From contig CM075943.1 in assembly GCA_038030265.1 (NCBI GenBank), positions 9,920,001 through 9,984,000 on the forward strand: a stretch of 64,000 nucleotides of DNA. Reading direction: 5' to 3'. Both the position numbers and the translations under genes were made by a program. Shown here piece after piece: positions 20,656 to 31,160 of the stretch; position 1 is the stretch's first letter, and every line of letters begins with the position of its first letter. Source of the stretch: Corythucha ciliata (taxonomy: Eukaryota; Arthropoda; Insecta; Hemiptera; Tingidae). The notes beneath the pieces are model-generated. The model saw only the letters and a list, made by a program, of their open reading frames with translations. It had not been told where the DNA came from and made no database searches.

Positions 20656-23290
20656 GAGTGTGCCTCAAGGCACACCGGCTTTGATGATGACCCTGCTCAT
20701 CGATGAAGAGTCGGCGAAGATCCTGGAAAGGAATAATGTAGTCCACATCCACTAATGTACCACCCCCGCACCACGGCAGGAAGTGCTATCTGTGGGAACA
20801 ACAGTTGGCGCCACGGGATCCGGGCAGTCAACGCTAGGCCATCTACTAACAAGGCGGGGGAGAGAGGTGATAGTGTCGGACCAGAGGGGGATGAAAGAGT
20901 CCCGAAGGTGGCAGGTCGGGCACGGAAACCCCACCCTACTCCGAGTATGGCGATGCTGAAGAAGCAATCGCGGAGTGGGGTACACAAGGGGAATAAGTGA
21001 CCGCTACGGGGTTGCACTTCCTCCAGGTGAATCTGCATCGTGCGGCAGCGGCATCGGCCGTCTTGAGCAGGGTGTTCACTGGGGGAAGCTATGACGTCGC
21101 CATGGTTCAGGAGCCTCAAGGGCCTCTCTGCGACAGCAAGTAAGTTGGTTTACTGTAGGGATGAGGAGTGGCCACGAACTGCGCTGCTTCTAAGTCCCGC
21201 AGTGAAATTTTCAACTATGCCAGAATTTCTGTGCAGAGATTTGACAGCAGTCATCCTGGAAGCCAAGGACGAGGGCCGGACCCGGAGGTGTGTGGTAGCT
21301 TCCGCGTACTTCCCGGGGGACGCTGAGGTGACGCCGCCGGAGGAGCTTCAGCGTTTGGTCCTGTCCTGTACTGCAGCGCGAGGAACCTGCAGCTGATTGT
21401 GGGTTGTGATGCGAATGCTCACCATACCATCTGGGGAAGTACAGATGTCAACGCCAGGGGTGAGTCATTCTTTCAATTTTTGATGACGCATGACCTGGTG
21501 GTGGTAAATCAGGGCTCAGAAGAGAACCGAGGAGGCTTTGCAATAGGGCCAAATCATGTGGGGAGTGGGAGGCTTATAGGCACTCCCTCACGGAGTACAA
21601 CAAGGCCCTTAGGAAAGCAAAGCGGGCCACGTGGAGGACCTTCTGTGAGGGGATGGAGAATGTGTCCGTTATGGGCAGACTACAGAGGGTCCTGTCCAAA
21701 GAGAGCCCGGGTCAAATTGGTCCAATAAAAAAGGCAGATGGGGCGTATACCGAGAGCGCTAAAGAGACCCTGGAGGTCCTCCTGCGTAGTCATTTCCCTG
21801 ATTCTAGGGATGCAGGGGCCTCAGATGTTCAGGGCGAAGTGGTGGCTGACTGCCAGCCAGCAAATAATGCAATATGGAGCGCTTCGGGGAAATTGTTTAC
21901 GCCCGCGAAACTTAAATGGGCTATCGGCTCATTTAAGCTCTATAAATCCCCTGGGCCGGACGGGATATTCCCGGTCATGCTACAGCGTGGCCTGGAGGTC
22001 CTGGAGCCACGCCTCAGAAGGATATTTAGGGCGAGTTATGCATTATCGTATATACCGAAGGCATGGAGGGAGGTCAGGGTTGTGTTCATTCCTAAGTCGG
22101 GAGCAAACTCCTCGGCCCAGGCAAAGGCGTACCGACCCATAAGCCTCTCGTCCTTCCTCCTTAAAACAATGGAAAAGGTAATTGGCCTGGATATCAAGGA
22201 CGGTTGCCTTAAAATTAAACCAATCCAGAGGAGGCAGCATGCCTACCAGGCGGGCAAGTCTACTGAGACCGCCCTAAACGAACTGGTGGGTAAGGTTGAA
22301 AAATCTCTGGAGGCGAAAGAAACTGCGCTGGGCTGCTTCCTGGACATAGGTGATGCTTTTGATAACACCACCTATGACTCTATGGAGGCTGCAGTAAGGA
22401 GCAGAGGTGTTGATATATCTTCAGTGAAATGGATCAAGGGGATGCTGGAATGCCGCGTCGTGACTTCCCCCGTCGTGACTTCCGTAGCGAGGGGCTGTCC
22501 CCAGGGGGGTGTGCTTTCTCCTTTGCTCTGGTTGCTCGTGGTGGACGAGCTTCTCGCTATCCTAAAGGAGCAGGGTTATGAGGTAGTTGGTTACGCGGAT
22601 GACCTTGCGATTCTAGTTAGGGGCAAATTTAATGATACCATATCCAGTAGGATGCAGGGTGCCCTTAACATAGTGCAGCGAGGGAGCAGCAGGCATGGTC
22701 TCAGGGTTAACCCTGAGAAGACCACCCTTGTTGCGTTTACCAGGTGGAGGAAGCTGGCATTAAAGGTAGTTCGACTGAATGGAGAAGTGTTGAAAGTATG
22801 AAAAGAAGTCAAGTACCTTGGAGTTACCCTGGTTGAGGGGCTCAAATGGACCTCGCATATCAAGAGGGTGCTGAATAAGGCCACGTTCGCATTGTGGGCT
22901 GGTCGGAAAATGTCTGGCAAAACATGGGGTCTAAAGCCAAAAATGGTGTTGTGGCTGTATACAGCCGTTGTTAGGCCTATCGTCACCTATGGCTCATTCC
23001 TACGGTGGCAGAAGACGAAACAAGGGACAGTCCAGGCCTTGCTGAGTAAGTTGCAGCGCCAGGCCTGTCTTGGAGTAACGGGTGCTATGCATTCGTGCCC
23101 GACGGAGGTGTTAACTGGACATGCCTCCCCTGCACTTTCATGTGCAGGTGACCGCATATATGGCGGCGGTGAGACTGCTGCGGGCGGAGCACGTGAAGCG
23201 GGGTGTCCAGGTTGGGCACTTGGATCTAAACCCCTCCCTCTCCCCCCACCAACACTACCACCTGCCCACCACTCACCTTCCACCATGTTT
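20656..23290 (+). pseudogene. R1/LOA-like LINE fragment (EN and RT)
   Basis: Endonuclease traces with several frame changes at ~21020-21560 (VGCDANAHHTIWGS is the diagnostic stretch). These are followed by an open RT block at 21653-22801 with KSPGPDGI, the GCPQGGVLSPLLW block and the catalytic GYADDLA. A stop then occurs at 22801, followed by a continued thumb region to ~23140. Part of the endonuclease-RT linker is deleted near 21550. No poly(A) tail is evident, and sequence after ~23140 becomes C-rich and unrelated. It is clearly related to the LINE at 51410-56288 (same CEGMEN/CEGIEE linker) but not a recent copy of it. Confidence 0.8.
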
Positions 23291-23384
23291 TGAGAGATTT
23301 TCCAAGCTCTAGGGGGGGGGGGTAATTCTGCTGTTACACCCCCTCCCCTTAGATCCAACTGTTTGATAAATTCTCATATTCTTT

Positions 23385-23440
23385 TCTAAAAAAAGAGGGG
23401 AGAATGTCATAATTACCATCATACCTCTATTATTTAGTTG
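23385..23440 (+). other. Possible Gypsy polypurine tract and LTR start
   Basis: A purine run aaaaaaagaggggagaa is followed at once by tgtcataattacc, which is how an LTR retrotransposon's 3' end begins. It could be the displaced 3' end of the Gypsy fragment at 18009-20655, split by the LINE. No second LTR copy confirms it. Confidence 0.3.
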
Positions 23441-23484
23441 TTTATTTCTCCGAATGATTACGAACGTTTAAATTCAGAATGCTT

Positions 23485-23610
23485 AAGGTCGATCCACACA
23501 CATCAGTACCGTGACCGGGGCGTGCTCCGTTCGGCAAAAAAAATATTATTCTCAATGGAAATTGAAGGGGCACGTCTCATTCACGACACTGATGTGTGTG
23601 GATCGACCTT
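23485..23610. mobile_element. 126-bp MITE with ~23-bp terminal inverted repeats
   Basis: Begins aaggtcgatccacacacatc and ends with the reverse complement, with a ~80-bp non-coding centre. Superfamily cannot be assigned. Confidence 0.7.
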
Positions 23611-24000
23611 TACTGGGCACTTCCCCACTCGAAGCTCCCCCCCCAAAAAAAAGGTTCCCAGTCGTTAAAGATAATTCTCACTGCAGAGAACAACTGATCA
23701 GAGCCCTCCAAGTACGTGGCTGTTCTGCGCAGGGTATCACACGCGTGAATCCGTTCCACCGAGCTTCATGGCCGACATTTCTTGCGTGGGACGTGCCAAC
23801 CACAGGAAAATTCGTGTGACCCCGTAAAGCGGCCAGAATCACAGGGAGAACTCTTTCAGTGGCTCGTTTGATAGAAAATCTGTTTCGATTTTCTGATTCT
23901 GCGTGATGAGAAACCCTGATATACGATGTTTCGTCCATTTTAAACCGAGAGCTGGCGACAGTCCCATAGTCATGAATTCTGAGCAAAATGATGGCTTATG
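23611..24000 (+). repeat. Dispersed repeat, copy A
   Basis: Shares a run of words (ggcacttccccactc, cccagtcgtt, agagccctcc, gaatccgttccacc, gatgagaaaccctga) in the same order with 27283-27640. Its last third also matches 27960-28180. Non-coding. Confidence 0.65.
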
Positions 24001-24109
24001 ACCTCCTATTTACGAGTCCGAGAGTCTGCCATGCCGTACCTGGGGCCTAAGGACTTCTTATATTTATAGCTAATTAAAGTCATTAATTTGGGACATGGAT
24101 TTAACTGGA

Positions 24110-24440
24110 AAAACGTAGTCCTGAAACTAGTCTCATTCGAAAGGTTTAATGGAGCTGATTACGAACACGGTAGCCTGCTACCGTCTGCTTGGGGCATTTG
24201 CGCCCTCCAACACAGCACCATTCAACACACTCAAATCAGGGATAATAATTAACCGGAAGAACGAAGCCCGGAAAATGGTCTTATGCAACAGGTTTTTATG
24301 TAGCTGAATACGAAAATGATCGTCTTCCAGGGGCATTTGCCCACCACGACCAGTCAAACTGTGAAAAGTGAAACGGGTCTCATTCAATAGGTTTCATGGA
24401 CCTCTGCTTGGGGCAAGTTCCCTTCGCGCCGTTTGTTATT
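24110..24440 (+). repeat. Three degenerate units of a ~100-150-bp tandem repeat
   Basis: Three successive blocks each contain a 'ggtctcattcaataggttt'-like start, a 'tagctgaatacgaa'-like word and a 'cttggggcatttgc'-like end. Similarity is loose, so the units are old. Confidence 0.45.
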
Positions 24441-24733
24441 TTGATCTCATCGTTTGCTCTAGATCGTTAACGATATCTGTTGAAAATATCGGCCGATCAA
24501 ATCTGTCAAAATTATCTGCCCGTGTATGGGCCACTAACGCTGCGATGTCAATACGTTGTTGTTTCAAGTTTTGCAACTATTTTGAACCGTTTCCATAGTC
24601 GATTAGGGTAATTGTTTCTTCGTTATTAGTGAAGGTATGGAGGAAGTAGGGCGTAGTCAGGAATATCAAATCTCAACGACACTTTTTCTGAAGACGCCTC
24701 ATATGAAGTATTCTGTACAAATTATGAAAGATT

Positions 24734-24739
24734 TTTATT
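24734..24739 (-). promoter_or_regulatory. Polyadenylation signal of lipase copy 3
   Basis: AATAAA on the minus strand, 23 bp past the stop codon, at the same relative position as in lipase copy 2. Confidence 0.6.
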
Positions 24740-24761
24740 CGTCTTAATTTCAGTGCAATAA

Positions 24762-26132
24762 TTAGACATCTTCCGCGTAGGGGTAATCCGCAGTGGTTCT
24801 CAAGTAGAATACACCTCCATATCTGAAAATTAAATTAAATTCGTAGTTGAATTTACATTAAGGACATAACATGGTGAAGACATTTACTTCTCTACACCAG
24901 CAGGGTACCCCATCAAGGCTGTTTCATCGGAACAGCCCAAACGAAAGCCAAATATAACGTTTTTGCACTTCTCCGATTCAAATACATTCGTTTCGTTGAC
25001 TGACGCCGCAAAGTATTTCCAAGACTTCCCATGACTGCACACGCCGAAATCAAGAATGGAACAACCCGGCTGTGGATCAGTTCCACCGTTGGGATAGAAA
25101 TCAGCCTGACAAATTGGACTCATAAAGCCCAAGAATCCGCTACAAGTGTGTATACAGTCGACGTAATCGGCGTCCGTATTCGAGAGCCGCTCTGTAGGCT
25201 TGTCGAAACAGTACCCGGGAAGAGCCGCGTCCAGACCTGAAGACAATTTTATTCTTTGCACATTTTAAAATCAGTTAGACATAAGAAGAGTACCAGAAAT
25301 CCGGGAAACATTATAGCCCAGAGATTGCACGTATTTTCCAGCGAATCCCGACACGTGAGCTCCTAAACTATGTCCAACAATATGTATCTGCGCAGGTCTG
25401 ACGGATGTGTTTGTGACTAAGAATTCAATAAATTCTCCAACGTATTTCCCAACGGCAGGTACTTCACTTACTACGACTGGATAGAGTATGTTCGTAGCCA
25501 GAGGACTCCAGTCCACCGCGATTACATTGACGTTGTAGTTGGCCAGAAACGCTAAGGCAATAAAATATTCAAGTTTAAAGTTTTTTTTTTTTTTAACGGT
25601 GAGTAATGACATCATGTTCACCATCTTTGTTCACTTGAATCATTTCTGAACTTAAATTGTCCTCGAATCCATGAATAAGTATTTTCGTTAACCTGGATGC
25701 GTTCAAATTCGACTCATCTATGCTTGTGAGGTTATTTAGATAAAGTTGCTGGGGAATTTCAGAGTTCTCTCTAAATAATTATCAGGCAATTACTAAGTGA
25801 TTTTATGCTAGAAGGACGGTTTGTGCGTACCTTGAGTACAAGAAGAATTTCACGTCGTTTTCATAGTCGATTGTGTCGTCGTACATTCCTGTCTCGTATG
25901 ACCCAACATCTCCAGCATCGATAAGAATTTGGTTACCGTCGGGGTCTATGAAGGCACCTTGTTTTCTCGGTCCTTCAGAATGGCTCGTTGCATACCCCGC
26001 GTCTAAATTACCTGGATGAATAAATAAAAGAAACCTGAATGTGCATCAAAGTTGACATTAAAATTGCAAATCCTTCCTCTATTTACCAGCGACTAGATCT
26101 GCCCCGATGAGGAATGAACACCACCAATACAT
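24762..26132 (-). CDS. Secreted lipase, pancreatic lipase / PLA1 family (copy 3)
   Basis: Six exons on the minus strand: 26132-26087, 26011-25831, 25770-25622, 25551-25294, 25236-24888 and 24822-24762. Lengths (46, 181, 149, 258, 349 and 61 nt) are identical to those of copy 2, for 347 residues. The leader is MYWWCSFLIGADLVA. Ser187 lies in VGHSLGAH, Asp214 in GLDAALPGY and His280 in VCSHGKSWKY, so the triad is intact. All splice sites are GT-AG and no stop or frameshift is seen. Differences from copy 2 are mostly single substitutions spread over exons and introns. Its leader is less hydrophobic (Asp at position 12), so secretion efficiency may differ. Both duplicates probably encode extracellular lipid hydrolases; substrate unknown. 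Confidence 0.87.
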
Positions 26133-27282
26133 ATTGTGCATAATTCGGAACACGCGACAATGAACATTGTGGCAACAGAGACCCAGCCATCGACGTCTTA
26201 TGGTGCTGATAACGATCCTCAAGGTTGATACAATCTTCAAGTCGACCAATCATAGAAAGTGATTATTGCGCAATAAAATGTCCTCAAATAAATCACTCAA
26301 ATGTAAATAGTAGTCTATTTATTTATTATTTCTTAAGTGGTCCTACAAAGGCTTTGTCAAGTGTTTAGAATTCTCTCCCTACTGATCGTGTAGAGGTCAA
26401 AATGAAGTGTACCGATAAGGCCAACAATAAATTCGCGTAGTCACTATCTTTTCCACCACTTCAACGGTCTATCAAATCTTGGGCAGGTGAAATGAAAATC
26501 CAAACCTGGAAATAATACAGACGTCCTACAATATTATTGATGTTTTTTCCTAGCATTTAGGGGTTTAGGGGTTTGAGGGGATGAAAATTTTCCTGTCATG
26601 ACAGAGGTCGTGATGGTTGAGAGGCATATATGGCAAGTTTTGCATTTCACGTAAACAATTTATCTAGTTCTTGGTCTATTTCGCAGTATTTTATGCTCAC
26701 TTCGCGTTCCACTGAGGCACGAGATAACGAAGTTCAATCTTATGTCGTTATGTCAATCAGAGTACCGAAGTCAAAAACGTTATTTTTACCTCAAACTCAC
26801 ATATTAAGAAGCCTACGTGTCAAAATGGGCCTTACAGGCCCACCTTTCACAATAGGCCTTCTGTTACAATACTGACTCTCGTATTATTCCGTCTATCACG
26901 AAAATGAGAACGGTGTTTCGACAAATCGTGTAAAACAGAGAAAAAGAGAAGGAGTGAGACAGATGCAAGTTCAAGATAGGTAGATCATCCTTCTCCCTTG
27001 CAGAAAATCATCAAAAACCTGACCCTCGCAACAGTTCGACATTACAGTCCACTTCCAACCCGCATGAATGCGTTTTCTCGGTAAACAACAATGAAAAAGT
27101 GAAACAACTATTAACGGTTGCGGTTAAACGGTGAAGTTGATTAAAGTGGTTTACGTCAACCGTACGGAGACATTGTGAGTAAAGCGTGATTATTGACATT
27201 TATTTACATACCCTAAATTCATTGACCGCATCTAAACTTCAACATCCTATCCTTTTCCGCAACAAACGGTTAGAATTGGGAA

Positions 27283-27640
27283 GTGCTTCCTGGGCACTTC
27301 CCCACTCATAGCTCCCCCAAAAAAGCTTCCCAGTCGTTCTAGATCATTTTCAAACTGCTCAGAGCCCTCCGAGTAACGTGACCGTTCAGCGCAGGTTACC
27401 ACACGTATGAATCCGTTCCACCAAGCTTCACGGCCGACACTTCTTGCGTGGAACTCTCATTTCTGCCTGCTTCGAGTTTTTTCCAAGGACTTCCAGGCTG
27501 GTGATAGCGTGGCCACCGCCCACAGGAAATCGTCACCAAAGTTTTCAAAATCGCTGGAATCACAGGTGGACCTCCTTGAACTGCTTGTCTGATCGAAAAC
27601 TAATTTCGATTTTTCGATTCCTTGTGATGAGAAACCCTAA
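27283..27640 (+). repeat. Dispersed repeat, copy B
   Basis: Matches 23611-24000 in the same orientation, with a ~70-bp segment of 27455-27530 that copy A lacks. Confidence 0.6.
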
Positions 27641-27959
27641 AATACGAGGATTAGTCAATTTCGATATTTTGCCCTTGAAATGAATGAGAAATGTCCGCGG
27701 TTTCAGCGCGAACGTCCCTATAAGGGCGACAGCCCACCTCAAAATGGCTAAAAACGAGCGTTTTTGACTATTCTTCAAAATGCTTTGATTTGAGCTGTTC
27801 ATCCGTTTTGAGTCCCTCCGAACATGCTGAATTGAGAACTGCAGGTGGTCAAGGCCAAATAGCCCTTAAGGGGCCGTTTCGCGTTGTCCTTCGTTTCGGT
27901 CAAATTTCTCCGCTCTACCGAGGGCTAGTGAGGTCGTCAAGGGCGTGGGCGTCAAGGCT

Positions 27960-28180
27960 ATTCCTATAGGATTTCCGGGCTGATGCGGCCAGGTGGATAA
28001 CGTAGCCGCTGCCCACGAATTCGTCAGGCCGGCCTGAAAACGGGCCGAAGCGGCAAAAATCGCCGGGATCAGGGCGGAGCACTACCTAAACGGCTCGTCC
28101 GATGGAAAATCGGATTCGATTTTCCGATTTCCTGTGATGAGAAACCGTGGTATATAAGGTTTCGTCCATGATGGGAGAAC
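27960..28180 (+). repeat. Dispersed repeat, copy C (3' part)
   Basis: Shares the 'cggctcgtccgatggaaaat' and 'gatgagaaaccgtgg' region with copies A and B and continues to 'aaggtttcgtccat'. Non-coding. Confidence 0.5.
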
Positions 28181-28671
28181 CGTCGTGATGGGAGATCAGG
28201 CGCGGATCCAAAGTCAGCTTGAGGAGGGGGCTATATTATATGACTCCATCCGGCCCCCTGCCCTAGAAATATACCACACGTCACACAGTTATCCAGACAG
28301 ACACCGTTATCAATGGTCTCAATCTCTGATAATTGAAAAATCAGAAAATTAAGGAAACCCAAAGGTCGAAAACATGAAAAAAAACAACATTCATCGTAAC
28401 GTGAACTATTAGTTTGGCAAAAATACGCCACCCGCCGAATGAAGTGAACTCAGCGCCGTGGTGGAGGGGAAGCTCTTATTTCTCACGGCTAGCACTGTAA
28501 TTTTAACCCTCAAAATTGGGTTTTTTTAGTGAGCAAAATTACTGTTTATCGAGTGAAACCATCTAAAAACTGTTCTTAGTGCGCAAAATCGGCGCAATCG
28601 GTCACTGAAATAGGCCACCCAGTCAAGTTGGTTTACTGGCAAATAAATTTACCAAAATTGGCTGTTGATAA

Positions 28672-28853
28672 AATTGACAGTCTTCTCATGAAATTAACAC
28701 TTTCCTCATAAAATTGGAAATTTCCCAATAAACAGGACAATTTCCTCATAAAAGGGACAATATCTCATATAAATTGACAATTTTCTCATAAAATTGGTAA
28801 TTTTCCTATAAAATTGAGTATTTCTTCATAAAAGTGACAAATTTCCTTATAAC
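28672..28853 (+). repeat. 20-bp satellite, left block
   Basis: Degenerate head-to-tail units close to cataaaattgacaatttcct. The array stops at the left end of the hAT-like element and resumes at 35704, showing that the element inserted into the satellite. Confidence 0.8.
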
Positions 28854-29159
28854 CAGGGCTGGGCAGTAATTGAATTACATGTAATTGAATTACGTAATTC
28901 AATTACAATTAGTAATTGATAACAACACGCCATTGTAATTGGTAATTTGTAATTAAAAGCACTTTTTCGAAGTAATTTGTAGTTAACAATTACCAATTAC
29001 ATTTCCATCTTCAAAGTCAATAATACTTTGAAAACTCAGCGGGTACTATTTCGCGCCTTGCTTGGAGCTTTTGGAGTAGTTTTTGCATGAAATTCTCTGA
29101 AAAATAAGAGTTTCAAAGCAATTATGACACAAGCGATATCCTCGAGCTTAGGGTTGCCA

Positions 29160-30300
29160 ATTTGAAATTTGAGGGCGATTTTTGGGCTCTACGCACAAAT
29201 TAGCGATTTTCTCAATTTTGGATGAGTGTATCGTTCTTCTCAATTTCAGCCGAAGATTAGCAGTTTTGCCCCTCCTCCACCAATAGCCATGAATTTGCGA
29301 ATTTTCTCAACTTTAGCAGCAAAGTAACGTTTTTATCCCGTGAGCGATGTTTCTTAATTATCCACGAGTTTTGGCGTTTTTTTTCAATTTCAGCCTGAAA
29401 AGTTGCCTTCAGAATCCGCGAATTGGCGTGTATTCAGTTTTTGGTGCAAATAAGAATTTTTCTCAATTTCAACCGCGAATTAGCGCTTTTCTAAAATCCA
29501 TCCATTTCTGTCAAAAAATCATCATTTTTAAATTATAAATTTCACGACACTTAATTCGAGAATTAGTGATGTTTCACAATTTTAGCAGCGAATTTCCGCT
29601 TTTTCTAAACTTTTAGCAGCGTGGTAGCGTTTCCAACCCGTGCATTACCTATACCGAGTTTTGTCAATTTTTGCCAAGAATTGGCGTTTGACTCAATTTA
29701 AGCTGCAAATTAGCAATTTTCCCCATTTTTCACTGAGAATAAGCACTTTTCGCCAATTTGAACTGAAAATTAACGTTTTTCTTAATTTTAGCTGCGCTAG
29801 TTGGTGATTTTTTCAATTTTTGCTGCGAATTAGTGATTTGATTCATTTTGTATCCGCGAATTAACGTTTTTCCACAACTTCATATCATACCTGCAAAATT
29901 GCAAATTAGCGATTTTTCCCAATTTCAGCTGTGAAATAGCGTTTTGTGCTAATTTTGCGGCTATTCAGCATCCTATTCCCTTTTTCATACGCGAATGGGC
30001 GATTTTACGTCATTTCAGTTGTTTTTTTTTCCATTTTTGTCCAATTTTAACCTTTTATTTTTCAATATTGTCCAATTTGCGTCTTTTATTTGTCAATATT
30101 ATAGCGTGTTTTCTCAACTTTAACCGCGTGGTTTACCCAAATACAACACTTTTGCGTTGATTTACACAATTTATTCGTAGAATGGCCTTCATGTACCGCG
30201 AATCAGCAACTTTTTTCTTAATTTTAGTCTGGAAGTTGCATCGCGAGACCACGAATCAGCGCTTTTTAGCAGCTATAGCCACGAATATTACCGATTTGAT
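29160..30300. repeat. Degenerate ~30-35-bp repeat array (hAT-like copy 2 body)
   Basis: Inverted relative to 14927-16440, with units of the form 'gcgaattagcgatttttctcaattt'. Confidence 0.75.
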
Positions 30301-30993
30301 AGATGGTCCGAGGTGAACCCCCTCCCCCCCTGTAGCTGGGTACACTACTGCGTTGGGTCTGAAGTCCAAGGATAAAGCTGGACGTACTCGGACCTTTTCG
30401 GGCTGCTTCAAGTTCAGAAAATCTGCTAAATCTAACTTCAACGTGAAACGCTCACGGAGATTTTATGGGGCTCCTCGGTATGGTCTAGTGCTCCTTCGTT
30501 CGTATACTTGAGGCCCTGGGAAGGGGGGGGATCTATCCCTTATAGGTCCCGTAACTACACCCCTGCCCCAAACACAAAAAGCTCGAGCCACAAGAAACTC
30601 CAATCCAAATAGCTCTAACCACAAAATTCGCAAAGCACAAAAATGTTGAACCACATAAAGCTGCCATTGCAAAGCTCTCACAGTTAGGTATCGCATGCAC
30701 AATTTAAAATAAATACGTAAAGAATCCGGGACATATTGCGTCCCAGGACGTCCTCGGCTGAGACGCCGGACAATATTAGCCAAATTAGCAAACTATGACC
30801 ATCCGGGATTCCCTGTGAAAGTTCGCAGGCCGGGATGTGGGGGTAAAATTAGCCAAACTAGCAAATTTGACCCCGGACATTTCGCAACCCTACTCATGCG
30901 ATGCGCTGTTCCTGTTTCCTATCTCAAAGATCTGTTCTGACGTTCGATTGTTGGCTGGACGCACTAAAAAAATGATAGTGAACAAGAGCAAGA

Positions 30994-31153
30994 GTTGAAT
31001 TTAAAATGAACACGCTCTTCTTTCAACTTTAACTAAAAACGAATTGGTCTTTTTTATTTGTCTTCAAAAAATTAACTAATAATCTTTTTTTTTTACAACA
31101 GGTGAACTAAAAATTATTTGATGCACCAAACTCATTGTTGCAATATTCCAACA
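30994..31153 (-). repeat. 3' LTR of the Copia element
   Basis: About 160 bp, matching 35350-35515. On the element's strand it is preceded by the purine tract GAGGGAAAG (31154-31162). Confidence 0.85.
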
Positions 31154-31160
31154 CTTTCCC

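Larger units (their letters stand above)
24610..26555. repeat. Segmental duplication, unit B (lipase 3 block)
   Basis: Direct duplicate of 6790-8750, covering the gene, all introns and both flanks. Confidence 0.85.
26556..28671. other. Non-coding region with old repeats
   Basis: No convincing ORF or RNA gene. It contains two copies of a dispersed repeat (27283-27640 and 27960-28180, described separately). Around 28500-28620 are loose 'agtgagcaaaatt' words that precede the 20-bp satellite. The remainder is featureless AT-rich sequence. Confidence 0.45.
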
